64,000 nt of DNA. Source: Gemmatimonadales bacterium. GTDB taxonomy: Bacteria > Gemmatimonadota > Gemmatimonadetes > Gemmatimonadales > GWC2-71-9. Location: NCBI GenBank assembly GCA_020633775.1, contig JACKDA010000003.1, positions 62,001-126,000 of the forward strand, written 5' to 3'. Every line of letters starts with the position of its first letter. The first letter of the stretch is position 1. Below the pieces are notes generated by a model that saw nothing but the letters and a program-made list of their open reading frames with translations, was not told the origin of the DNA and searched no databases. The position numbers and the translations under genes were made by a program. Below are positions 8,952-17,734 of this stretch, one piece after another.

Positions 8952-9915
8952 ATGCCCCGCTGGTCGATCCTGCATGCCTGCTCCGCCCTCCTGCTCGCTC
9001 GCCTGCAGCGCGCCGGAGCACCCGCGCCCCACGCTCGCCACCGCATTCGACACCGTCGCGTGGCGCGAGGAACTCGCCGGGTGGGCCAGCGTCCGGGAGG
9101 ACTGGCTCCCGAGTCCGTACGGCCCTGCGCTCGCGCAGGTCGCCCTCTGCCGCGTCGATCCCGCGGGCCTGCCCGCAGTCATCGGCGGCGATCCCGACGC
9201 GACATGCCGGGTCCCCGGCGCCGCCGTCCCCGACACGGTCGGCCTGCTGGTCACGCGCGGTGACACGCTCTCGCCCGTGACGTCGCACGGACCTTCTGGG
9301 TCGGCGAGCGCGCGATGCGCGAGGCCCGCGCCCTCGCCGTGCGCGACCGACCCGACCTCGACGGCGCGCTGGCCTGGCACGGCCCGATTCGCGTGAGCGC
9401 GCGATGGGCCGACGCGATGGTCACGGTCTGGGTGACCGACACCTGGCCGAAGCGCGGCGCCACTTTGCCGGGATCACCCGATGGCCGCCAGACCCCGCCT
9501 GGCGATTCGAGGCGACCTTCGTTCCCTCCGCCGACGAGTGGCGCCAGTGCCCACGGTCCGCGGGTTCGACCTGCCCTGGAAGTCGCGGGGCGGCTGCATC
9601 TCGAGATCGGGGGACAGCGCGCGCGACCTGGTGGCGTACAGCAAGGGCGCGGCGCGCGGACCATGCTCGTGGTGATCCGCGATGCACGAGCGGTGCCGGA
9701 GCTACCCGGCCGGACGCTTCGTGGACGTCCCGCTGCCGGACTCGCTCGGTCGGACGGTGGTGGACTTCAATCTCGCGCGAAACCCCGACTGCGCGTTCAC
9801 CCTCAGCTCACCGTGTCCGCTGCCGCCGCCGGAAAACCGGTTCACGCAGCCGATCGAGGCGGGCGAGCAGGCGTACGCCGACAGCCCAACCCTCCTGACG
9901 CCCGACTCGCGCTAG
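8952..9915 (+). CDS. DUF1684 family lipoprotein (frameshifted)
   Basis: Secreted protein of unknown function. The C-terminal part shows the DUF1684 hallmarks: TYPAGRFVDVPLPD, then DFNLARNPDCAFT and PCPLPPPENRF followed by EAGEQAYA, where conserved Asn, Pro and Cys residues form the presumed active surface. The N-terminus MPRWSILHACSALLLA runs into a lipobox-like cysteine (ACSAPE) one frame away, so the intact product is probably a lipoprotein of about 310 residues. Middle segments (AFDTVAWREELAGWA, TFWVGERAMREARALAV, VRGFDLPWKSRG) lie in different frames, with at least six indels. It ends at a TAG one base before the stop of the convergent cytochrome gene. Confidence 0.7.
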
Positions 9916-9916
9916 C

Positions 9917-11354
9917 TCATCCCGGAATCGCCCGCCCATGGCAGGCGATGCACATCTCCGGGTTGCGGCGACGCAACCGCTCGGCGTCGAAGCCGGGGAC
10001 CATGCGGGTTGAAGCGACGCCCGCCCTGTGCCGAGTGGCAGACGGTGCAGTCGCGCTCGACGTGACAGGAGACGCAGGACTCCAGCGACTGTCGCGCCGC
10101 CTGGCCGTGGCCGACGAGAAACGCCCCTTCGCGTCGTGATACGGCCCGGCCTGCAGCGTGTTGCGCGCACCGAGCCCGGCCTGGGCATGACAGGTCACGC
10201 AGAACTGCTGGGTGTTGTGGCAATCGGCACACGAGGTCTGCCGCGAGTACGCGGCCGCCGGGTGCCGCGTGAGGAACCCGGCAGGGTGATACTCGGCCCC
10301 TGTGCTCGGGCCCCCGCGGTGACAGGTCAGGCACTCGGTGCGGACGTGGCAGGTCGCGCAGGCCTGCGGTTGCGACGACGCGTCGGGGCCGTGTCCCTCG
10401 CGGAACGCGGCGGTGTGACTGACCGGTGGCGTACGGGAGACGAGGGCGCCCGCGGCGCGTCCGGCTCCCGGCATCGGCAGCGCCCGCACCGCCCCGGTGC
10501 GGGTGCCACGTGACAGGCCGTGCAGCTCGGCTGGGTGTGGCAGGTCGCGCAGGTGGCCCCCGCCCGGTCGGCCGCCCCACCGTGCGCGGTCACGAAGGTG
10601 GCCGCCCCGTGCGACGCCGGAGCCTCCAGCTCGGCGTGCAGCAGCAAGGACCGCCGGTCGGGCGCGAGCGCCTGGATCGCCGCGACCTCGGGCGCGTTGA
10701 CATGGCACAACAGGCAGAACTCGCGCGCATGACAGGTGCTGCAGCTTGCCGAGACCGGCTGGGGGCGCCGCCCCCCGCGGGAGGCGGTGGCGAGCCGTCC
10801 GTGCCCCGCGAACGCGAACTCCGCGCTGTCGTGGGACGGCGGAGCCGGGAACGCGGCGATGCGCGCCTCCGGCAGGGCCACCGCCTGCGCCAGCGGGACG
10901 TGACACCGGGCGCACTCGCGATCGGTGGCGGCGAGGTGCGGCACCCCGGGCTCGTGGCAATCGACGCAGTCCTCGGCCCGCCCGCGCGTGACGGCGCCTC
11001 GCGGGCCATCCGGTTGGTGGCACGTCGCGCACGGCACCGAGTCACGAGTCTCGCGCCGATGGCTCGCATGCGCGAAGCGCAGGTTGGTCGGTGGCGAGGA
11101 CGTGGGCGGCGCCCACTCGACGACCGCTTCCACCGTCCCGTCGTGACAGGTCGCACAGTTCGCGGCCGTGGGCCAGATCGCTGACCCCTCCTCGGCGGCC
11201 CCGAGGTGGCAGGTCGTGCAGGAACCTGGGAAGAGCCCGACGTGCTCGTCGTGATCGAACGCTGGCCCACTCGGGCGGGCGTCGGCAATTCGCCACCCGC
11301 AGCGGCCAGCAGCAGGACGGCGGCGGCGAGCACCGTGCGCGAACGCCCGATCAT
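9917..11354 (-). CDS. multihaem c-type cytochrome (about 17 haems, frameshifted)
   Basis: Last gene of a four-gene electron-transfer cluster. The start MIGRSRTVLAAAVLLLAAAG at 11354 looks like a Sec signal peptide. Nine CXXCH motifs (CTTCH to CTACH) lie in one frame, four more (CATCH, CLTCH, CADCH, CVTCH) in a second, two (CVSCH, CTVCH) in a third and one (CIACH) at the end: 16 clear sites. CGRC near 10470 becomes CGRCH after a one-base correction, making 17. Several pairs form a module CXXCH-x4/5-CXXCH. Frame changes are needed near 11295, 10465, 10130 and 9990, so the sequence is likely damaged. Predicted to be periplasmic or exported; no enzyme signature is visible, so electron transfer is the likely role. 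Confidence 0.8.
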
Positions 11355-11408
11355 GCCGTGCTCCCCGCACCGCGCGCGGCAGCGGCAGGCGGTCGGCGGA
11401 CGAGCCGA

Positions 11409-12833
11409 TCAGGAAGCTGAACCGCGCCGAGAGCCGGACCTGGTCCCACGAGATCGCCGCCGCATCGGGGCGGTCCCGGTCCTCATGGTACGTCGATCCG
11501 CTGAGGTCGAAGCGCCAGCCTGCCTCGGGGCGGTAGCTGGCGTCCACGCCGTAGCTCGTCACCGTGGCGTCGTTGAAGCGGAGTTCCAGCGGGCGCCGCA
11601 GCCGCGCGGCGTGCGCGCCGACCGTGAGGGCATCCGTCGGCCGGAACGTGACCCGGCCGTCATCAGCAAGGGCCGCAGCCCCGGCCCGAACTCAGCCTGG
11701 TGCCCGGCATCGATCGTCCAGCGGGGCGTGGCCCGCCAGCTGATCCCGGTCGTGTAGCGCCAGCCACGATCCTCGACATCGACGGTCGGCGTCGCGGTCT
11801 CGGTGTCCTCGAAGCGATAGCGCTCCCCGCGCGCGTGCAGCGTCACGCTCGGCATCGGCGTGACGTCGACCGCCCCGTGCCACGCCTGGTAGGCCACCGG
11901 GCTGAAGGCGCCCCAGATCGTCCAGAGGTTGAAGAACGGTCGGTAGTGCCGGCCACCGACGGTCACCGCGACCCGCTGGCCCAGCCAGCTCAGCGCAACA
12001 TCCGCCGTGCCGAGCTGGCCGAACGCGAGGTCGTAGGTGCCACCGGAGGTGAGCCGGATGCGCGACACCGGTCGGAGGGTCAGCGCTGCAGAGGCACGCT
12101 CCGAGACGAAGTAGTCGACCGCGGGGTCGATCTCGCGACGGTACTCGGCATGCACGTCGACCCGGCTGCCGTTCCACCCCGCCTCGACACCAGCGACGAC
12201 CTGGCGATCACGGGGCTGGAAATCGTCGAGCGGGTTGAGGGCCGGATCGGTGACCGGCACCGCGATCCCCCGGGCCAAACCCCACCCCGCGTACCCACCG
12301 ACCTCCCATCCCCCGCTCGAGCGGAGGACGACCCGTCCGCCATCGAGGCCGTACGCGCCGAGCCGCCCGAGGAGGAACTGCCGGCCGGCCCGGACGGTGA
12401 TGGACCGCCGGGCATACTCCAGGTACCCCTCGTCGAGCAGGAGGTCGGGCTGCGCCGCCGGCCAGACGATCTCCTCGCCGCGCAGGTCGTGCGCGAGTCG
12501 CACGTTCACCCGGGCGCTCAGCCCGTTCACGCCAAGACCCCAGAGCGCGAGGTCGGCCCGGGTGACCCACGGGACCCCGCGCTGGATCGCGCCGGCGCGA
12601 TAGAAGAAGCAGGTGCGCCCCTGACAGCGGGCCGCATGCCCGTCGGGCGTGAGGAAGCCGCCATCCGGCTGGGCGATGACGTCGGTGGCGGGGATGCTGT
12701 CCTCCGCGACCCCGCGCCAGGCCACGCTCTCGAGGCGCGAGTCGAGTCGCACCCGGTACCCCTGCCCCGCCAGCGGGACCATCGCCGTGGCCAGCAGGCC
12801 CACCAGCCCGCTCCATCGGTGGAGGGCGGTCAT
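11409..12833 (-). CDS. outer-membrane beta-barrel of the cytochrome cluster
   Basis: Predicted porin-like protein of about 470 residues. Signal peptide MTALHRWSGLVGLLATAMVPLAG, then alternating amphipathic strands (YRVRLDSRLESVAW, ADLALWGLGVNGLSARVNVRL, SITVRAGRQFLLGRLGAYG, RVDVHAEYRREID, VAVTVGGRHYRPFFNLW, YRFEDTETATP). After a frame change near 11675 the barrel continues (TSYGVDASYRPEAGWRFDLSG) to LSARFSF, a typical C-terminal barrel signature, with TGA one base out of frame at 11409-11411. The start overlaps the stop of the upstream cytochrome (ATGA). Lying between multihaem cytochromes, it is the candidate transmembrane sleeve of a porin-cytochrome conduit. No sequence similarity to MtrB/PioB can be proven by eye. 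Confidence 0.75.
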
Positions 12834-14842
12834 CGCGGCGTTCCTCCGACGAGTCGGGCCCGGAAGTCCGCCGGCGATGCGAGGAAGTGACAGGTCGTGC
12901 ACTCGCGCGGGGCGTAGTGCTCCGCCTGCTGCGGCTGATGGCAGGTCAGGCAGAAGCTGCGATCCGGCGTCAGTTCGCGGACCGTGCTCGCGGTGTGGCA
13001 GGCGTCACAGGCGCGGTGCGAGGCGGCAACATCGTCCGCGTGTGCGGTCGTCAGCTCACGGCCACTGTGGCAGCTCGCGCAGGCGCGCCCCTCGGCGTGG
13101 TGCTCGGCATGGCACTCCGTGCAGCTGCGGACCGCCGCCGTGGGTGCGAGCGAGACCGGCGTCGTGTGGCACGCCACGCAGGTCAGCGAGTCGTGGACCT
13201 CGTGCGCGAATGCCACCTCTCGCGTGCGGGCCGGATGCTCGGGTACAGTGACCGACACCGGGACGTTCAGCGGCGTCGCCAGTGCCGTCCGGGCATGACA
13301 GCGGGCGCAATCGTTTGTCCGTGGGGCCTGGTGGTGGCAGATGTCGCATCCACGTGGCTGGGCGAAAGTCAGCGTGTTGCCGCGCTGGGTGACCGGCGGC
13401 ACGTGGCAGGTGATGCAGGAGAGACTGGTGTGGCGGGCGTGCGGGAAGGTGTCGACCGCCGAAGGCGGCAGCGCCGAGGTCCGGATCGGCGGCCTCAGGT
13501 CGGGCGGCGGCACATCGCCCTTGCCACGGACCGGGGGATCGTCCTCCGGGACCGGGGCGACCACCGGATGCCCGGAGGGGCCCGGACCCGCGACCACCGG
13601 CGCGTGGCGCACCGAGGGCGCCGAGGCGACGTCGCGCAGCGCCCGGGTCGTGTCGAACGGCAGCGGCGGCCGGAGGGTGCCGTCGCCGGCGCGCACCGCC
13701 TCGTGACACGCCACGCAATCGCTCGCATCGACCTTCGCGGCGTGGGCCTGGTGACAGGTCAGGCACTGCTCGCCAACGGCACGATGGGCGGTGCCGGTGT
13801 GGAAGGGGGTGCTCCGCCAGTCGGCGTGGCAGCCGGCTTCCGTGCACGTCTTGCCAGCCTCCTGCGGGGTCTCCTGCGTGTGCGGATTGTGGCAGGTTCC
13901 GCAGGTGCCGCCGTGCGGGTCACGGGAGACGTCGAACTCGCCCAGTCGCTCCTTCATCTGGTGGCAACTGGTGCACTCCTTCACGCCGGGGCGCAGCGTC
14001 CCGGCCGCCGAGTCGCGGGTGGCGAGCAGCGGCACCTCGGCGGTGAACTGGTGGCAGGTGTTGCAGTGCCACGTCGTCTGCTCCGCCATCTTGCCGAGGG
14101 TGATCTTCAGGTTCTCGTGGCAGCCGGACTGGCCACAGGTCTGGCTCGCGGGCAGGAAGGCATGCACCTCCGCCCCGTGGCAGGTCACGCACTGCACGTC
14201 CTTCAGGGCGGTGGAATCGGACTCGAGGTGGGTCCGATGCCCGGCCGTGGTCGCGATGCGCTCCCAGTCCTCGCTCCCGCTGTTGACCTCGTGGCAGGTC
14301 TCGCAGCGCGCGTTCGGCACCGGCGAGTGCTCGGGGATGTCCTGCGGCCGGTTTGCCACCCAGAGGACGAGCTGGCGCGTCGAGGCATACATCGACTGCT
14401 GGTGGCAATCATGGCATTGCAGGTCGCTGTGCTTGCCGGCATCGACGCTGAACTTGTTCCACGGCCCTTCCATCACGTGGCAGCTGACGCAGAAGCCGTT
14501 GTCGTGCTGCATGTACTCCCAGCTCGTCACCCCGGTGAACCCGACGAGGCCGAAGACCGCGACCAGCACCACGCCCACGGCGGCCTTCATCCCGCGGTCG
14601 CGGGTGGTGAACCATTCCCGGAGGGCCTGGCGATGGGTCCAGACCCACCGGAGCGCGACGAACGCGAGGGCACCGCCGAGGACGATGGCGAGGAGCCAGG
14701 CCCAGAGCGGGGCGTTGAAGATGATCCGCAGGATGACCGAAACCCCTCCCGGGAGGGGAGGGGCTTCGGTGGGAATGCCCTGCTGGAATCGGGCGAGCGA
14801 GGAGTCCCCGGCCTGGGCGACCTCCTGGATCAGGGCCAGCAC
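12830..14842 (-). CDS. membrane-anchored multihaem cytochrome, NapC/NrfH-like N-terminus (20 haem motifs)
   Basis: Protein of 670 residues with 18 CXXCH motifs and two CX4CH motifs (CGQSGCH, CTEAGCH). Two hydrophobic segments, about 43-66 and 88-107, precede the first haem (NGFCVSCHVMEGPW, then LQCHDCHQ), an arrangement like NapC/NrfH quinol dehydrogenases. The first block (about 120-385) carries 11 sites; a Pro-rich linker without haems (about 390-455) is followed by a second block with nine sites (CITCH to CTTCH). Start is a GTG 30 nt after the previous gene. The inferred role is taking electrons from the quinol pool and passing them across the periplasm. Unlike the two downstream genes it has no frameshift. 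Confidence 0.88.
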   Translation of the reverse strand: MLALIQEVAQAGDSSLARFQQGIPTEAPPLPGGVSVILRIIFNAPLWAWLLAIVLGGALAFVALRWVWTHRQALREWFTTRDRGMKAAVGVVLVAVFGLVGFTGVTSWEYMQHDNGFCVSCHVMEGPWNKFSVDAGKHSDLQCHDCHQQSMYASTRQLVLWVANRPQDIPEHSPVPNARCETCHEVNSGSEDWERIATTAGHRTHLESDSTALKDVQCVTCHGAEVHAFLPASQTCGQSGCHENLKITLGKMAEQTTWHCNTCHQFTAEVPLLATRDSAAGTLRPGVKECTSCHQMKERLGEFDVSRDPHGGTCGTCHNPHTQETPQEAGKTCTEAGCHADWRSTPFHTGTAHRAVGEQCLTCHQAHAAKVDASDCVACHEAVRAGDGTLRPPLPFDTTRALRDVASAPSVRHAPVVAGPGPSGHPVVAPVPEDDPPVRGKGDVPPPDLRPPIRTSALPPSAVDTFPHARHTSLSCITCHVPPVTQRGNTLTFAQPRGCDICHHQAPRTNDCARCHARTALATPLNVPVSVTVPEHPARTREVAFAHEVHDSLTCVACHTTPVSLAPTAAVRSCTECHAEHHAEGRACASCHSGRELTTAHADDVAASHRACDACHTASTVRELTPDRSFCLTCHQPQQAEHYAPRECTTCHFLASPADFRARLVGGTPR

Positions 14843-14872
14843 GCGCGACGCCTCGCTGCCCGGGGCCGGGGC

Positions 14873-16423
14873 CTAGCGGCCGTGGCCGGTGCGGAACAGC
14901 CCGGGCTGCCGCCGACGCACCGCGTCGATCGACTCCTGCACCAGCCCGGCGACGCCCGGATCGCGCAGCGACACGCCGTAGGTCTGCTGCAGCTCGGTGA
15001 TGTTCGCCGCGAGCAGCGCCTTGGCCAGGAAGGGGTTGTGGACGGCCAGCGACTTGTCGCCGTTGCCGTAGCGCCCCTCGCCGAAGAGCTTGACGTTGAA
15101 CTCGGCGCCGTCGGCGGGCGAGATCACGTTGTCGCTCGGGTTGATCGCCCCCGGGAAGTCCCGCTTGATGATCGCCAGCATCCCGCCATCGGTCGGGGCC
15201 GCGTCGATCGTCTCGTTGTTGTTGCTGTCGATCCAGAGCTGGTCGGCGAGCTGGTTCATCTGGGTGCGGAGCGAGAACAGCGCCGTCGAGGCGACCGCCT
15301 GGGTCGCGTGGCAGCCCGCGCCGACGCAGCTCGCGAAGGTCCGCGACGTGGTGTTGTAGTCACAGCCGCTGTTCCCGGTCGGCACGCCCTGCCCATCGAC
15401 GCACGGCAGCGCACCGAAGGTGTGGCCGACCGCCTGGAAGACGAAGCCACCCTGGGCGTCGTTCACCGTGAACTTGTTCACGTGGCAGGTGGCGCACAGC
15501 CGCGGATTGGCCTCGGATCCGTGGGTGGAGACGATCTCGTCCTCGGGCGAGACGAAGCCCGCCGGCCGGTAGCCCGCCAGCCCCACCACCGCCGCGCCCT
15601 GCGGGGCGTGCGGCGCGTTGCCGCGGCTGCTGCCGCCGCTCGGCTCGATCTTCCGGAGGTGGCACTGCATGCAGAGGTTCACCTCGGGATCCGGGTTGTC
15701 GACCGGCAGCCGGAGCTGGCCGGGATTCCGGTCCGCGTGCGGATCATGGCAGACGGTGCAGGTCGTCGGCCAGGGCTCCGTGTCGCCCTTGTCGCGGAAG
15801 ACCGGATCCTGCCCGGAGAAGCGCAGCAGCGCCGTCTTCCCCTCGTGGCACGAGGCGCAGGAGGCGTTGCCCACGGTGTGGGACTCGACCTGCGAGTGGC
15901 GCGACAGCTTCCACTGCTCGACGAACGGGTGGTGGGTCCCCTCGTGGCAGGCCGCGCAGCTGGAGCCGTCGTCGGTCAGGTTCGCGTTCGCCAGCGGGAC
16001 GTTGGCCGCGACCTCCGGGTTCTGCACGTGGGCCAGCCCCGGCCCGTGGCACGCCTCGCACTGCACGTCGTGATACACCTCGTCCTGCGTCGCGTCGTAG
16101 CCGGTCGTCCCCGTGGCGATGTTGCCGTTCGAGTTGACGCTGTGACACGACTTGCAGAACTCCTGGGCCGTCGCCGGCAGCGTCGCGTAGGCGTCGGCGT
16201 GCCGGGTCGTGACCCAGTCGGACTGGTGGCCGACGTGGCAGTTGCCGCACGTCGTCGCCTTGGACGAGGCGGTGTAGTAGCCCAGGAATCCCGCCGCGGC
16301 CGCGACCGGCTCGTTGAACGGCTCCCGATCGCGATAGACGATCGTTTCGCTCGTGCAGGCGGCGAGCAGGTACGCTGGGGCGGCGGCGGCAAGGAGGGTG
16401 CGAATCAGACCGGTCGTGCGCAT
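14873..16423 (-). CDS. multihaem cytochrome c lipoprotein (nine haem motifs)
   Basis: First gene of the cytochrome cluster, 516 residues. A signal sequence with lipobox YLLAAC puts the acylated cysteine at position 23, so the protein should be membrane-anchored on the periplasmic side or on the outer membrane. Eight CXXCH motifs (CGNCH, CKSCH, CEACH, CAACH, CASCH, CTVCH, CMQCH, CATCH) lie between about 59 and 320, and CVGAGCH at about 363 is a CX4CH site. Conserved HVGHQSDWVTTRHADAY and HGPGLAHV resemble cytochrome c554-like multihaem folds. The last 150 residues carry no haem. Start ATG with GAGG upstream. Candidate outer-membrane electron-transfer component; a terminal reductase role is also possible. 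Confidence 0.85.
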   Translation of the reverse strand: MRTTGLIRTLLAAAAPAYLLAACTSETIVYRDREPFNEPVAAAAGFLGYYTASSKATTCGNCHVGHQSDWVTTRHADAYATLPATAQEFCKSCHSVNSNGNIATGTTGYDATQDEVYHDVQCEACHGPGLAHVQNPEVAANVPLANANLTDDGSSCAACHEGTHHPFVEQWKLSRHSQVESHTVGNASCASCHEGKTALLRFSGQDPVFRDKGDTEPWPTTCTVCHDPHADRNPGQLRLPVDNPDPEVNLCMQCHLRKIEPSGGSSRGNAPHAPQGAAVVGLAGYRPAGFVSPEDEIVSTHGSEANPRLCATCHVNKFTVNDAQGGFVFQAVGHTFGALPCVDGQGVPTGNSGCDYNTTSRTFASCVGAGCHATQAVASTALFSLRTQMNQLADQLWIDSNNNETIDAAPTDGGMLAIIKRDFPGAINPSDNVISPADGAEFNVKLFGEGRYGNGDKSLAVHNPFLAKALLAANITELQQTYGVSLRDPGVAGLVQESIDAVRRRQPGLFRTGHGR

Positions 16424-16470
16424 GGCGGCACCTCAGGAAAGCAGCGAGGAACGCGACGGAATGGCTGGCT

Positions 16471-16484
16471 CCGTAGAATTACGG
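16471..16484. promoter_or_regulatory. short dyad upstream of the cytochrome cluster
   Basis: CCGTA-GAAT-TACGG, a perfect 5-bp inverted repeat about 50 nt before the start of the first cytochrome gene, in the only locally AT-richer patch. On the minus strand the TA-rich centre could also be the -10 region. Possible operator; no regulator is identified. Confidence 0.35.
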
Positions 16485-16714
16485 TAGGAAGCGATGCGCG
16501 TGCCCGCAACCCCCGTGTCCTCACGCGTTTGCGCTCGGGAATGTCCCTGATCCGACTCCCCTTTGCGCGAACCGCGCCGTGTCGCCGAAATCACCGGATC
16601 GCCAGTCACGACACGGCAAAATCCCGACCCGAATGTCAGGAATTCGAAGTGCGCGCGAACCGATTGACGATCTGGTGATGAGGAATTCGGTGCAGCGTTC
16701 CCGTCGGGTCGACG

Positions 16715-16731
16715 CGCACCCGGCGGGTGCG
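16715..16731 (-). terminator. candidate hairpin terminator after the ADP-ribosylglycohydrolase gene
   Basis: CGCACCC-GGC-GGGTGCG forms a 7-bp GC stem immediately downstream of the stop at 16732. There is no T tract, so it may act only as an attenuating hairpin. Confidence 0.35.
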
Positions 16732-17622
16732 TCAGCCACCCGCCCGCAGCGCCGCGGCCTGGCGCAGGACGGCGTCCTCACCGGTGCCCTCGATCCAGGC
16801 CGCGGGCCAGGTCGCGATCCCGTCGCGGGCCCCGAGGAGTCCGCCGAGCACCGCACCGGCATCCGGGGAGATCCCGCCGGTGGTCGCCATCGCCTCGAGC
16901 ACCTCGATGGCCCGCGGTCGGTGATGGGCGTGCCAGAGCGCCCAGCAGCCGACCTCGATGGCGTCGGCCTGACCGGCACGCGGCGGGGGTGGGGCGCGAC
17001 GCGGGTCGCGTGCGATCGCCTGCACGCGCCCGAAGAGCGCCTCGGAGGCCTCGTTCGCCCGCAGCATGCCGAGGACGTCGGCGATGAAGTCCCGCCGCCC
17101 CTGGAGGAAGTTCCCCGCGGCCAGCACGACGGCAACCGCCATGAGCCCACCCTCCGGGGTCGGGTCGAGCAGCCGGGCGGTGTGGAAGGTGCCGGCGACC
17201 ATCGTGCGCGGTGACCCGACGGCAAGGGCGGCGGGAAGCGTGGCGGCGAGGGCCGCCGCGGTCGACCGACCCTGTTCCCCGAGCGGGGCGTCGAAGGAGG
17301 CGAGGTGTGCCAGCGCCTCGACCAGCCCGGCGTCGGCATCGAGCCCGTCCTCGCGCCACCAGGCGACCCAGCGGTGGGAGAGCCGCTGCAGGTCCACCCC
17401 GCCGCCGAGCAGCTCCTCGAGCAGCCCATCGGCGAGGGCGACAGCGGCCCGCCGGCGTCCGGCGGGAGGAGCGAGCGGCACGACGCCATCGGCGAGCGCC
17501 GCGCGGACCGCCGGTGCATCGGTGGCGCCGGCGGTACGGGCGGCCAGCGCCGCGCCCACCGCCGCGCCCACGAGAAAGCCGACCCGGCGCTCGTCGGGCG
17601 CGAGGGAAAGGGAACCGGTCAT
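16732..17622 (-). CDS. ADP-ribosylglycohydrolase-like protein
   Basis: All-alpha protein of 296 residues of the ADP-ribosylglycohydrolase (DraG/ARH) fold. Support: the N-terminal RRVGFLVGAAVGAALAA and the C-terminal ATTGGISPDAGAVLGGLLGARDG, which aligns with the family's G-D-T-D-T-x(n)-G-x-L-x-G-A-x-x-G metal site. The family's paired aspartates are mostly lost (GISPDAG), and the N-terminal GDALG-type motif reads VGAALAA. Metal-dependent hydrolysis of ADP-ribosyl groups is therefore doubtful; it may be a non-catalytic or altered member. It stands alone, upstream of the cytochrome cluster and divergent from citrate synthase. Confidence 0.65.
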   Translation of the reverse strand: MTGSLSLAPDERRVGFLVGAAVGAALAARTAGATDAPAVRAALADGVVPLAPPAGRRRAAVALADGLLEELLGGGVDLQRLSHRWVAWWREDGLDADAGLVEALAHLASFDAPLGEQGRSTAAALAATLPAALAVGSPRTMVAGTFHTARLLDPTPEGGLMAVAVVLAAGNFLQGRRDFIADVLGMLRANEASEALFGRVQAIARDPRRAPPPPRAGQADAIEVGCWALWHAHHRPRAIEVLEAMATTGGISPDAGAVLGGLLGARDGIATWPAAWIEGTGEDAVLRQAAALRAGG

Positions 17623-17674
17623 GGCCCAATCCAAGGCGGGCCGGGGCCGCCGCCGCAACCCCTGCCGGCCCGTG

Positions 17675-17682
17675 TATCTTGC
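17675..17682 (+). promoter_or_regulatory. candidate -10 region of citrate synthase (TATCTTGC)
   Basis: TATCTTGC lies 52 nt before the GTG start of gltA in the divergent gap. It matches the TANNTT pattern seen elsewhere in the window. No convincing -35 box. Confidence 0.4.
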
Positions 17683-17734
17683 GGGACGCGCCGTTCCGGC
17701 CCTCTCGCGACCTTCAGCACCCCAAGGATGACCC

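Larger units (their letters stand above)
16424..16731. other. 308-bp spacer between cytochrome cluster and ADP-ribosylglycohydrolase gene
   Basis: No gene seen. It should hold the promoter of the minus-strand cytochrome cluster. It is less GC-rich than its surroundings, includes the dyad at 16471-16484, two copies of AGGAATTCG (near 16640 and 16681), and a hairpin at 16715-16731 next to the ADP-ribosylglycohydrolase stop codon. Confidence 0.6.

Noticed and set aside
12887..16678. 1263-codon open frame on the plus strand opposite the cytochrome genes
   Set aside because: It is the antisense of CXXCH-rich genes in very GC-rich DNA: the composition is Arg/Gly/Val/Ala-rich without any domain, and the opposite strand has clear haem motifs.
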